NCBI GenBank assembly: GCA_013203185.1
Contig: JABMOS010000135.1
Coordinates: 1 to 48,683, forward strand
Direction: 5' to 3'
DNA from: Fidelibacterota bacterium
GTDB taxonomy: Bacteria; Fidelibacterota; UBA8477; JABMPR01
DNA length: 48,683 nucleotides
Shown here: one piece after another, positions 9,135-18,445 of the stretch
Numbering within the stretch: position 1 is the first letter of the stretch
Layout: each line of letters begins with the position of its first letter
The notes under the pieces: generated by a model
What the model saw: the letters and a program-made list of their open reading frames with translations, nothing else
What the model was told of the DNA's origin: nothing
The model's database searches: none
Translations under genes and position numbers: made by a program

Positions 9135-10490
9135 ATGAGACTTATAGACCCAGACAAGCACACCAAGTTTTTCAGATTTGATTCCCTGAAAATGGTTTTG
9201 GTCCTACTTACCTGTATGACGAATTTAATATTTGCTGATGATTATTTGAGTTCTGAAATCACGGAAAACTTGACGACACTTGCTGCAGACTCATCAATCC
9301 ATTATCGCTGGCATAATGACGATTGGGAACTATCCAGAAAACACATTTTCCACCACGATGAATTCGGGCAGGTAACTGAAGATTCTCGCTATGTTTTATC
9401 CATAGATACCTGGTTTAATGATATACGCAACGTCATGAGTTATGATACACAAAACAAACTGGTGCAATGGTTGAATCAAGAGGGTTATCTCTTCATCTGG
9501 CAGAATTCCTGGCTGGATCAGTATGAATATGATGGCTATGATGCTTTGATCACAAAAACGCGTCAAATTGATGACAGTGATTCATGGCAGCTATTGGAAC
9601 GGATCAACTATTACTATAATGAAGATTCCACGCTCTCCGAAGAAATTATTCAGGCCAATGTGGTGGGCAATTGGCTAAATGACTATCACAGGACATACAC
9701 CTATTTGCCTGATGGTCAAGTGGCCAGCATCCTGGGTCAAACATGGGATTATGATGGTGGCGTTTGGCTCAATGATAGTCTGACATCTTGTAGCTATACT
9801 GACGGCAACTTGTCACAACTTCTCACACAAACCTGGGCTGATGATGTCTGGAACAATGAACATCACAAAGCCCTCACCTATGATCCAGATGACCACCTCA
9901 TTGAGGAAACCCTAAGAAGTTGGTTTGGGAGACAATGGTTTGAGATAGAAAGGCAAGTTCACGAGATTGATCTGTCTGGCAACGTAATGATAACCAGGTA
10001 TCAGGATTGGGATTATGACGAGGCCAATTGGTTTGACAGAGACAGGCTGCTTTTTCAATATGATGAATACGGGAAATTGGTGGAATCGCTCTCGCAGTAT
10101 CCAGATTCTGAAACCAATACCTGGATCAATGAATATTTATCCATATGGTACTATCCAACCACTTCTGCTGTGGATGCTTTTCAAGCGAGGCAGTTTTCTC
10201 TTTCCCAAAATTTTCCCAATCCTTTTAATCCCAGCACATCAATTCGCTTTGATATCCCGGAATATTCAGCAGTCAATCTCACCATCTATGATGCATTGGG
10301 CAGGGAGATTATAACACTCTTCGCAGGTGCCAAGCCTGCTGGATCATATGAAATGAGTTGGCAGGGATTGGATCAAGAGGGACATTCTGTGAGTACAGGT
10401 GTATACTTCTGTCGATTTCAGGTCCTGGACTCTGGTACAGGTGGGGTGGGTGATTTTAACCAGACCATCAAAATGCTGTATTTAAAGTAA
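9135..10490 (+). CDS. Secreted protein with degenerate W/Y/D-rich repeats and T9SS-type C-terminal sorting domain
   Basis: Repeated 'W.ND...Y.YD..G.' units and 'SQNFPNPFNPSTSIRFDIPEYSAVNLTIYDALGREI...IKMLYLK'. Confidence 0.85.
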   Translation: MRLIDPDKHTKFFRFDSLKMVLVLLTCMTNLIFADDYLSSEITENLTTLAADSSIHYRWHNDDWELSRKHIFHHDEFGQVTEDSRYVLSIDTWFNDIRNVMSYDTQNKLVQWLNQEGYLFIWQNSWLDQYEYDGYDALITKTRQIDDSDSWQLLERINYYYNEDSTLSEEIIQANVVGNWLNDYHRTYTYLPDGQVASILGQTWDYDGGVWLNDSLTSCSYTDGNLSQLLTQTWADDVWNNEHHKALTYDPDDHLIEETLRSWFGRQWFEIERQVHEIDLSGNVMITRYQDWDYDEANWFDRDRLLFQYDEYGKLVESLSQYPDSETNTWINEYLSIWYYPTTSAVDAFQARQFSLSQNFPNPFNPSTSIRFDIPEYSAVNLTIYDALGREIITLFAGAKPAGSYEMSWQGLDQEGHSVSTGVYFCRFQVLDSGTGGVGDFNQTIKMLYLK

Positions 10491-10498
10491 TAACTAAC

Positions 10499-11338
10499 TC
10501 AGCAGATCCAGGTAACGATGTATTGCCAATTATCAGGATGCTTAATTGAGACCTCGGTGCGTTCCCAGCTTCCGCCAATACCCATTTCCTTTGTGACAGC
10601 TTGAAAGTGAGACATGGCAATTCCCATATCAATTCTCTGCAGATCACTAAACATGGGTTTACGATATCCTCTGGTTCGCTGTAAAAAGAGATGGATGCTA
10701 CTTCCTTCCATCACAATCCTCCAGGGCTGCTTGTTGGAGGCTGAAGGGCTTAGCCGGACCATATCAAACACATCAGCAAACTTTTGTGCCTTTGTTCGAG
10801 ACAGCGGTGTGATGCAGTCAGCTTCAAAGAATAGCTGGTTCCAGGGTAGGCGTTTCTTTGAACCGGCCACATTCCGAATGACACGATCAACGATATTCCT
10901 GTTGTCAGATCCGACACCAACCGAGACAACGGCTGGCACCACTTCGTGCTCCTGGATATTTATCCTTGCTGAGAAGTTGTCTTTCTGGAAGGACCCGCCC
11001 AGCCAACAGGTCGCCAAACCCAAGCCTGTGGCAAAGAGGACTATATCTTCCATTAGAAGGCCATAGTCTTCAAGATTATTGACCCGTTTATCCACAGCAC
11101 CAACAACAAACCCACTGGCTCCCCGAATAAAGCCATAAGTCCCAAGTCCCTTTAATTCATCAGAATCACCAGACCTGGCTGCAACCAATTGAAATCGAAC
11201 TGAATCTCCGAAAACACCGAGGGCTTTACTCCTCACAAACTCATTCAGGAGGGATAGTTCGTCATGGGGGATAGGCTCACCTGTGCAGCTGCGCCAGGAG
11301 GTCCGTAACGGTATAAGTTCTGAAGCTGTTTGGGTCAT
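10499..11338 (-). CDS. Nitroreductase-family protein
   Basis: 'RTSWRSCTGEPIP', 'LLMEDIVLFATGLGLATCWLGG', 'MVRLSPSASNKQPWRIVMEG'. Confidence 0.85.
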   Translation of the reverse strand: MTQTASELIPLRTSWRSCTGEPIPHDELSLLNEFVRSKALGVFGDSVRFQLVAARSGDSDELKGLGTYGFIRGASGFVVGAVDKRVNNLEDYGLLMEDIVLFATGLGLATCWLGGSFQKDNFSARINIQEHEVVPAVVSVGVGSDNRNIVDRVIRNVAGSKKRLPWNQLFFEADCITPLSRTKAQKFADVFDMVRLSPSASNKQPWRIVMEGSSIHLFLQRTRGYRKPMFSDLQRIDMGIAMSHFQAVTKEMGIGGSWERTEVSIKHPDNWQYIVTWIC

Positions 11339-11906
11339 TTTATGACTGATTCATTCGTTCCTTAGCGGTCCAATTATTTTGCTCTAAATGCTCGCGACAA
11401 TATCAACACCCCATGGAATTTCTCACGAACAAAAATCATATTTTTGTTGAAAATACTATTGAAGAAGGACCTCAATATGAGCAGCTTTCGCCAACGCTTC
11501 TCCGCCCCTGGAAAGCCTTGTCGCTACCTACAACGCTACTCATCATATTCGTATTTAAATTTTTGAGATGAATTTTTTGTGAAGTCCAAAATTTTATTAT
11601 TAATGGAGAGTAGTGGCTATCGACTCATTTGAAGTTCTCCACCCCCATTTATGCCAATTACTCAGAATTGAATTATTATTTCAGCAAAACGAACCACAAT
11701 TAAGAATATGACAACAAAAGAGATGTTAATTGTCCCCTTTATTGTTTTGCTTCCAGGTCCATCCCTGCAACCACGTCTGACTGTGTCCTCGGTATTGACT
11801 TGTTCGCACAGCTAATGGAGATGCTCAAGCTCACTTGCTACCGGCTTTTCATCAATTATATTTCGGAGCTAAAATTTGTAATGGGATCTAAAGAGGGAGT
11901 GTTAAA

Positions 11907-13355
11907 ATGAAAAAAGTTCTAATCGGTTTAATTTCCGTTATTTCAATATTTGGGTTGCTCAGTTGTGAAAGCAATGCCCTTGATCCCATGAACGGGGACT
12001 CAAGTGACAACAGTCTGGCCAGACGCCATGGTGGTAGGTCTAATCCAGCTTGTCCTGCAGAGGGTGCCTTCGCGGGGTTTAATGAGGTCAACTCGAATTA
12101 TGGTGTGTACAACTACACACTCTGGGCTGATAAAGATATCAATGTTGGTACAGTGAGTATTACCAATGATGATGAGAATATTTACGTCACCTACACCACG
12201 GATGAAACTGTTGAACTAGAAAAGGTTCGCGTTTTTGTATGGACCAGTCTGGATGATATATCCAATAAACGGCCTGCGCCTGGTCATGCTGATTACAGTG
12301 CAAATCACATCGATGCTTTTACCTACACAGCTGTAATTCCAGCAGCCGCATTGTGTGATGACATCTATTATATAACGGCAAATGCCAAAGTTAAGTACAT
12401 CGACGAAGACGATGATGACGAAGACGATGATGAAGATGAAAATGATGGCGACGACGAAGATGAGAACGACGACGAAGATGATGACGATGATCGTCACGGA
12501 CATGACCACCATCGCGCCATGGAAGCTTATGCTGGTGATGCCGCTTCTCCTGCCTGTTTTGATGATGCCGGGAAAAAATGGTGGAGTTATGTAGGCTATT
12601 CAGTTGATTGCTCAGCGTCTATCTCTGGTAGCGTGTATGAAGACGTGAACAGCTCTGAATCTTTTGATACAGGCGATACTGGTTTTGAAGGCATTTCAGT
12701 CACTGCAAGTGGTAGTGATGGTAACGTCTATACCGTAATCACAGCTGCTGATGGATCATACCTTTTTGAACACCTCCAGACCGGTCTCGATTACACCGTG
12801 ATTTCCGACACACCAACTGGTGATTTTGCAGCCAATGAAAATGCCACAGGCTATATACTGGCTAATCTTGTGACGGATGAGTCTCAGATAAACTTTGGTT
12901 TTGCTCAAATGTTCGATTGCGGTATCAGCTCCACACTCTGGGTCAATGAAAACACCAGTGTTGGCACAATGACCATCTCAAATGATAATGACAGTCTGTA
13001 TATTACCTTTGATACCGATGATCAGGTTAATCTGGCAGGCATGGCAGTAAACCTTGGCCCCATCGCCTCAGCCAACATCCTGTCACCGGCTGAATATAAT
13101 GCCTACAGTGCTACCTTTAGCCTTACCCAGGATGCGATTACGGTCGCCATAGCTTTTGATGCTACACTTTTTGTCCCATCAGATAACATATTGGTTACTG
13201 CATATGCGGTGGTGGCGTTGGAACAGAGTGGAGATATTTCCCTTGATGGAGCCATTGTCTTTGGAGGTGAAACTTACCATGCTGGGAATAGTAAAACACC
13301 TTGGTTTTATGACACAGACTACTCCAGTTGTTCTTTTATACCCGGAGATGTGTAG
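11907..13355 (+). CDS. Lipoprotein with two related beta-domains, a poly-Asp/Glu linker with His tail, and an SdrD-B-like domain
   Basis: 'IFGLLSCESN' lipobox; 'DEDDDDEDDDEDENDGDDEDENDDEDDDDDRHGHDHH'; 'ISGSVYEDVNSSESFDTGDTGFEGISVTASGSDG'. Confidence 0.85.
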   Translation: MKKVLIGLISVISIFGLLSCESNALDPMNGDSSDNSLARRHGGRSNPACPAEGAFAGFNEVNSNYGVYNYTLWADKDINVGTVSITNDDENIYVTYTTDETVELEKVRVFVWTSLDDISNKRPAPGHADYSANHIDAFTYTAVIPAAALCDDIYYITANAKVKYIDEDDDDEDDDEDENDGDDEDENDDEDDDDDRHGHDHHRAMEAYAGDAASPACFDDAGKKWWSYVGYSVDCSASISGSVYEDVNSSESFDTGDTGFEGISVTASGSDGNVYTVITAADGSYLFEHLQTGLDYTVISDTPTGDFAANENATGYILANLVTDESQINFGFAQMFDCGISSTLWVNENTSVGTMTISNDNDSLYITFDTDDQVNLAGMAVNLGPIASANILSPAEYNAYSATFSLTQDAITVAIAFDATLFVPSDNILVTAYAVVALEQSGDISLDGAIVFGGETYHAGNSKTPWFYDTDYSSCSFIPGDV

Positions 13356-13392
13356 AAGTATTAGATAGCTAAAGATTCAAGGCAAAGATTCC

Positions 13393-13422
13393 AAAAAAGG
13401 GCTCCCATTGGGAGCCCTTTTT
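13393..13422. terminator. Bidirectional intrinsic terminator
   Basis: AAAAAAGGGCTCCC-ATT-GGGAGCCCTTTTT between convergent genes. Confidence 0.93.
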
Positions 13423-13433
13423 GTTTGAATACA

Positions 13434-14177
13434 TTATTCCCCTGAAATTCTATCCTCCAGGAAGTCGAACTGCTCAGGGCAATATTTTTTCCAAAAATCC
13501 CAATCATGGGCACCGGCATGCTCATAATAGTCATGATTGATGCGTTCATCTGTGAGTTTGCTATGTAAATGTTGTAGCTCGCTTAAAACAACGTCATCAT
13601 TGGTTCCCACGTCGATGCGTATGCCATGACTCCGAAGATTTCCGAAATTAATCTGATTATAGTATGTCCCACTGAGTGACCCGCAAGCAGTAAACAGATC
13701 GGGGTGTTGACTCATAAGATAAATTGCGCCGCCACCACCATTTGATATACCACATATGGCCCGGCTGGTATGCTCAATATCTATTCCATATTCGTCTTCA
13801 ACCCCTGCAACGATTTCCAGGACGTAGTCTTCATAATTGCGATTAGGGAGGGATGTATTGTTCACATACAAATTGTACTGGGCACTTAATGAAACGAACA
13901 TAATGTTCCGTTTATGGGCTTGCATGGCCAGATCGATCCCGGTTTCCCAGGCGAATGCATCAGTTCCAAAACCATTGAGGAGATATATGACAGGCGTGCT
14001 TGATGTATAGTCTTCTGGATAATACACAGCTGCAACACCTGTGGTGCCGATTGCGATACTCTCATAAGTAAAGGATTCAGAGATGCCAGTCTCTGGTTCG
14101 AAAAGACCACACGAGTTGAGTAACACCATGATGAAAGTCAGTTTAAAAATATTGTGCAGCATACGATTAATTTCCAT
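13434..14177 (-). CDS. Alpha/beta-hydrolase esterase-family lipoprotein
   Basis: Lipobox 'VLLNSCGLFE'; 'GISNGGGGAIYLMSQHPDLFTACGSLSG' nucleophile elbow; 'HAGAHDWDFWKKYCPEQFDFL'. Confidence 0.85.
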   Translation of the reverse strand: MEINRMLHNIFKLTFIMVLLNSCGLFEPETGISESFTYESIAIGTTGVAAVYYPEDYTSSTPVIYLLNGFGTDAFAWETGIDLAMQAHKRNIMFVSLSAQYNLYVNNTSLPNRNYEDYVLEIVAGVEDEYGIDIEHTSRAICGISNGGGGAIYLMSQHPDLFTACGSLSGTYYNQINFGNLRSHGIRIDVGTNDDVVLSELQHLHSKLTDERINHDYYEHAGAHDWDFWKKYCPEQFDFLEDRISGE

Positions 14178-14365
14178 TTGTTTATAGTCGCATCAAATAT
14201 CTAATAGGTGACCTGCTCGAAAAACCATATTCTGTAAAAGGATTTATTTCTCTATGAAGGGATAACGCTATGGAGATTCCCCTGTTTTATATTTGATTAG
14301 CCAACTGAATGATGTAAATCAAAAGAGAATCAATTGAAGTGGACAATAAAACCACAGCGGGATGA

Positions 14366-15901
14366 TTGAGCAGCTGTAGTGGTTTTCATGGTGCTCAAAA
14401 TCCTTTAGCGGAGATAGCTATGCCTGTTCGGAAGCCAAGTAAATTTAGAATGATACTCGCCGTCCTGGGTGCCGTGCTTATCAGCGGATCCCTCTGGCAG
14501 CTAAACCTATCCAGAAGTGGGTTGGCAGCTAAATCAGGTATGCATTCTGGGTTGCCCTATAAAATCACCCATCTAGAAAATATTGACTCAGGGAAACGAC
14601 CCCTGGTCCTGGTTGCGCACGGCCTGGCAGGTTCTGGGACTATCATGGAGGGGTTGGCCTTAACTTTTGCCCATGCAGGCTATGTGGTGGCTACCTGGGA
14701 TTTTGATGGCCACGCAGGAAACTCCCATCCCATGGAGGAGGATATTTACAGTCCCTGGTTACTGACTAATGTGGAAACAGTTCTGGAGGCAGTCAGTGAC
14801 TACGAACTAATTGATACAGAACGGATGGCAATTGTAGGTCATTCCATGGGAACAGCTGCGGCCTTAGGTTTCAGTCAAAGCCATCCTGCCACTCAGGCAA
14901 CCATTGCCATCTCGCCAGTGGGAACTCCAGTTACCCCTGAATTGCCAAAAAATTTATTGCTCATGGCCGGTCAGTTGGAGCCCGATTTTGTGGATAATGC
15001 CAGAAATCGTCTGGCTGAGGCTGGCGGTGTAGGAGGTGACCCTGCTTCTGGAGATGCCAGGGACTTCCAGGTTATTCCCGGCGTGGAGCATATATCCATC
15101 ATTTTTTCACCCACAACTCACGCCCTTGCCTTGAATTGGCTAGACAGAACCTTTGGCATTCAGGATGGGGCTCAACCCTATAAAGATAGGCGTTTACTGT
15201 GGTTTGGCCTGGTGGTTATAGGAACACTGGTGGTGGCATCCACGGTTATTCCCCGCCACTCTATGATCCCCTCCAACAAACAGTTGTCTTTACAGAGACG
15301 AATTCTGATCATGGTGGGTAGTGCCCTCAGTGCGACTCTGATCTTATGGTTGATCGGTCTCATGGGACTATCCTTAAGCACGTTATTCGGAATCCGTGCT
15401 GGAGGCTATTTGATCCTCTGGTTTCTGGTGGCTGGCCTGATTGGTGTTTTTATGCTAAAATCAGAAATAATAATACCTAACAAGCAGGAATTGTTCAGGG
15501 CTTCATTAATATTTGCTGCATTATGGTTAGGAATAGGGTTGGCTGGCGGGGGCGTCTGGCTTCCCTGGTTACTGATTTATAAGCGTTTGATGTTATGGCC
15601 ACTGGTAGCTCTTGGGATGCTACCCTGGTGTTGGCTATTGGGTACGCTAAGTAATTTTGGCCATGGTGGCAGTCGATTGGGCTGGTGGGCAGGACATAGT
15701 CTGGCCCTGTTTGGAAGCTTGGTGTTAGCCGTTAAGCTGAGCCCGTCTCTGGGGTTTTTAATGTTGCTGTTGCCCGTTTTTCCGTTGGTGCTTTTATTTC
15801 ACGTTATTCCGAATATGGTGCAAAGAGGCAGCTGGATCTTTGGCCTGAGCGGTGCCTTGTTTGTGAGCTGGATGCTCCTGGCTGTTTTCCCGCTGATTTA
15901 G
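14366..15901 (+). CDS. Alpha/beta hydrolase fused to a multi-pass membrane domain (start probably ATG at 14420)
   Basis: 'LVLVAHGLAGSGTIMEGLALTFAHAGY', 'MAIVGHSMGTAAALGFS'; C-terminal half is hydrophobic TM segments. 'GGAGATAGCT' precedes ATG 14420. Confidence 0.8.
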   Translation: MSSCSGFHGAQNPLAEIAMPVRKPSKFRMILAVLGAVLISGSLWQLNLSRSGLAAKSGMHSGLPYKITHLENIDSGKRPLVLVAHGLAGSGTIMEGLALTFAHAGYVVATWDFDGHAGNSHPMEEDIYSPWLLTNVETVLEAVSDYELIDTERMAIVGHSMGTAAALGFSQSHPATQATIAISPVGTPVTPELPKNLLLMAGQLEPDFVDNARNRLAEAGGVGGDPASGDARDFQVIPGVEHISIIFSPTTHALALNWLDRTFGIQDGAQPYKDRRLLWFGLVVIGTLVVASTVIPRHSMIPSNKQLSLQRRILIMVGSALSATLILWLIGLMGLSLSTLFGIRAGGYLILWFLVAGLIGVFMLKSEIIIPNKQELFRASLIFAALWLGIGLAGGGVWLPWLLIYKRLMLWPLVALGMLPWCWLLGTLSNFGHGGSRLGWWAGHSLALFGSLVLAVKLSPSLGFLMLLLPVFPLVLLFHVIPNMVQRGSWIFGLSGALFVSWMLLAVFPLI

Positions 15902-15972
15902 ACTTGTTTCCAATAGCTTCAGAACTAACATCCTGATCTGATAATCATCAATAAAGGGGAGCCGTTCACATA

Positions 15973-17091
15973 ATGAAACATACCAATAGTTGGATCTGTT
16001 CGAGGTTGATCGGGTTGCTAGTCTTTAGTGTTGGTTTGCATGGACAGACACTTAAACCCGCTCAGGCAAACATGGATACATCACATCAAACTATTTGGGT
16101 TGATGGCGGCCAACTCACCCTGGAAGGGCAGGGCTGGTCCCAAACCAAAGCCCACTATGGTCGCTTGCCAGCAAATGTTGAGGGCAGAATCCCCGAGGCT
16201 GTGTGGGATCTGGGACAATATTCAGCAGGATTGAGCCTGAGTTTCACAACCAATGCCGAGCATATAAAAGTTCGGTGGACCTTACTGGATAACAATCTGG
16301 CAATGCCACACATGCCAGCAACTGGCGTCAGTGGTATTGATTTATATGAGAAAACCGAGGATGGACGCTGGCGATTTATCAATAATGGCCGGCCCACCAG
16401 TCTCATAAATATGGTTGAGTTTCAGGTTACCCCAAATTCAGAGCTGCGCCTTTACTTGCCATTATACAACGGCGTCACATCCGTTGAGATTGGTATCCCC
16501 GCCTCCCAGACCCTTTCAGCCGTAAAAGCAAAGGGTAAATGGCCTTTTTCAAGGAAACCTAGACCCATTGTATTCTACGGAACCTCAATTACCCAAGGGG
16601 GCTGTGTCTCACGTCCAGGGCTGGCTGTTTCGTCAATTATTAGTCGTGAAATGGATATTCCCGCCATTAACCTGGGGTTTTCAGGGAGTGGTAAGATGGA
16701 ACCAGAGATGGCTGAACTTCTTAACGAGCTGGATCCGGCGGTCTACGTTTTGGATTGTTTATGGAATATGGACAAAGAGATGGTAGAAACCAGAATCAAA
16801 CCCTTTGTCAAATTCCTGCGACAGCATCATCCCAGGACGCCTATTCTATTGGTGGAAGACTCCAGCTTTGAAAATGTTACACCTACTCCCAAGGGTCGGA
16901 TTCTTAGGCGACTCTATTCAGAGCTCCAGGCAGAAGAAGTAAGCCATCTCCACTTCCTCACCAGTGAGGGTATGCTGGGAGATGATTTTGAAGGCACCGT
17001 TGATGGTGTTCATCATAATGATCTTGGGATGATGCGTCAGGCCGAGGTGTTCGAGAAAAAGTTGTCTGCGATTCTGAATTCGCGTGAATAA
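15973..17091 (+). CDS. SGNH/GDSL hydrolase with N-terminal GxDLY-type domain
   Basis: 'SGIDLYEKTEDGRWRFI', 'IVFYGTSITQGGCVSRPG', 'GFSGSGKMEPEMAELL', C-terminal 'DGVHHNDLGMMRQA'. Confidence 0.87.
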   Translation: MKHTNSWICSRLIGLLVFSVGLHGQTLKPAQANMDTSHQTIWVDGGQLTLEGQGWSQTKAHYGRLPANVEGRIPEAVWDLGQYSAGLSLSFTTNAEHIKVRWTLLDNNLAMPHMPATGVSGIDLYEKTEDGRWRFINNGRPTSLINMVEFQVTPNSELRLYLPLYNGVTSVEIGIPASQTLSAVKAKGKWPFSRKPRPIVFYGTSITQGGCVSRPGLAVSSIISREMDIPAINLGFSGSGKMEPEMAELLNELDPAVYVLDCLWNMDKEMVETRIKPFVKFLRQHHPRTPILLVEDSSFENVTPTPKGRILRRLYSELQAEEVSHLHFLTSEGMLGDDFEGTVDGVHHNDLGMMRQAEVFEKKLSAILNSRE

Positions 17092-17725
17092 TCCTCTTAG
17101 GGCTCAGGTAGCCTTTGGCTGTGCCCAACTGGCTGAAGCTGATTCACGACTTAAGGCACTCATTGAAACATTTGGTCCTCCTGAATTAGAGCGTGGCGGT
17201 GATCCATACCAGGCACTGGTCCGTTCCATCATATATCAACAAATTAGCGGCAAGGCGGCCCGAGCCATATATAATAGATTTTTGGCTATTTTTCCTAATT
17301 CCCGGTTTCCCAGCCCCCAGGAATTGTCACAGGTCAATATTGACCATCTCAGGGCAGCTGGTCTTTCCCAGCGTAAAGCGGAATATGTTACTGGCATCGG
17401 GCAGACCTTTTTAGACCATGAGTTTCTGGGGAAGACAATTGATAGCCTTTCAGATATTGAGGTATCCGAGAAGCTCACAAGTATCCGTGGTGTGGGACAA
17501 TGGACTGCGGATATGTTCATGATATTTACACTGGCCCGACTGGATATCCTGCCTCTGAATGATCAGGGGATTAGAAATGGGATGGAGACCTTTTTTGAGC
17601 TGGATCATTTACCTGTAGCCGAGGAAATGCTTGAATTGACTGAGCACTGGAAACCATATCGCTCCATTGCATCCTGGTATATGTGGAAGGTGGTGGATGA
17701 AGCCTTTGAATGGGTCGAAGATTAA
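17084..17725 (+). CDS. DNA-3-methyladenine glycosylase II (AlkA-like, HhH-GPD)
   Basis: 'LVRSIIYQQISGKAARAIYNRF', 'LSQRKAEYVTGIGQTF', 'LTSIRGVGQWTADMFMIFTL', 'YRSIASWYMWKV'. Confidence 0.92.
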   Translation: MNNPLRAQVAFGCAQLAEADSRLKALIETFGPPELERGGDPYQALVRSIIYQQISGKAARAIYNRFLAIFPNSRFPSPQELSQVNIDHLRAAGLSQRKAEYVTGIGQTFLDHEFLGKTIDSLSDIEVSEKLTSIRGVGQWTADMFMIFTLARLDILPLNDQGIRNGMETFFELDHLPVAEEMLELTEHWKPYRSIASWYMWKVVDEAFEWVED

Positions 17726-18445
17726 TTAGAGGAGGCTGGCTGCTGCCTTGTCTACGAACCAGATAGGCGTATGACGAGGAGCAATGAGGGTAGCTGGTAG
17801 TTCGGGATTGGGTGGTGCCTGATAAACCCGTGAAATAATGTCGGCCTTACCCACCCCGGTGGCCATAAAAATACAAGAATCTGTACTGTTTAGAGCCTCC
17901 AATGTCAAACTGACTCTAGCTTGTCCCGATTCAGGCTGAATGGCGGCCTTACATAACTTTTCATCATGCAGATGATCTGTCCCAGGGAAAAGGGAGGCCA
18001 TATGACCATCAGGTCCCAATCCCAGCAGGGTCACATCAAAAAGGGCCTCTCCTGGAGGTCTCTGACTCCCCAGTTGAACCAGAAACTCATGGTATTCTCG
18101 GGCTGCCACGACTGTGTCAGGATGACCACCCATGGGGTGAATATGATCTGGACGAACATGAAGTGCTTCAATAAAGGGACGGGCATTACCATAATTGCTG
18201 TCGGGATCATCAAAGGGAACATGACGTTCATCTACCCAGATAAGGTGGATCTGTTTCCAGATTGGAGTGTGTCTATGGTTTTCCACCAGATGAGCCAATA
18301 AACCCTGAGGGGTTCTACCTCCTGAAATAGCCAGGGTAAGTGGTTTTATCCCTGTTTCCAGCACCTGCTCCAACTGGGCAACCATGGCAGCAGCCAGGCT
18401 GGCATTGAGATGTTCAACATCAACTGAAATATTCATTTCACGCAT
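17726..18445 (-). CDS. pgl: 6-phosphogluconolactonase
   Basis: 'LAISGGRTPQGLLAHL', 'IHLIWVDERHVPFDDPDSNYGNARPFI', 'DVTLLGLGPDGHMASLFPGT'. Confidence 0.94.
   Translation of the reverse strand: MREMNISVDVEHLNASLAAAMVAQLEQVLETGIKPLTLAISGGRTPQGLLAHLVENHRHTPIWKQIHLIWVDERHVPFDDPDSNYGNARPFIEALHVRPDHIHPMGGHPDTVVAAREYHEFLVQLGSQRPPGEALFDVTLLGLGPDGHMASLFPGTDHLHDEKLCKAAIQPESGQARVSLTLEALNSTDSCIFMATGVGKADIISRVYQAPPNPELPATLIAPRHTPIWFVDKAAASLL

Noticed and set aside
12403-12495. GAYGAY-rich tract as a CRISPR or tandem DNA repeat
   Set aside because: It is in-frame Asp/Glu coding low complexity without regular repeat-spacer structure.
12216-12512. Minus-strand ORF encoding a very hydrophobic Val/Ile-rich protein
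   Set aside because: It is the antisense of the Asp/Glu-codon-rich linker of the 11907-13355 gene; composition artefact.
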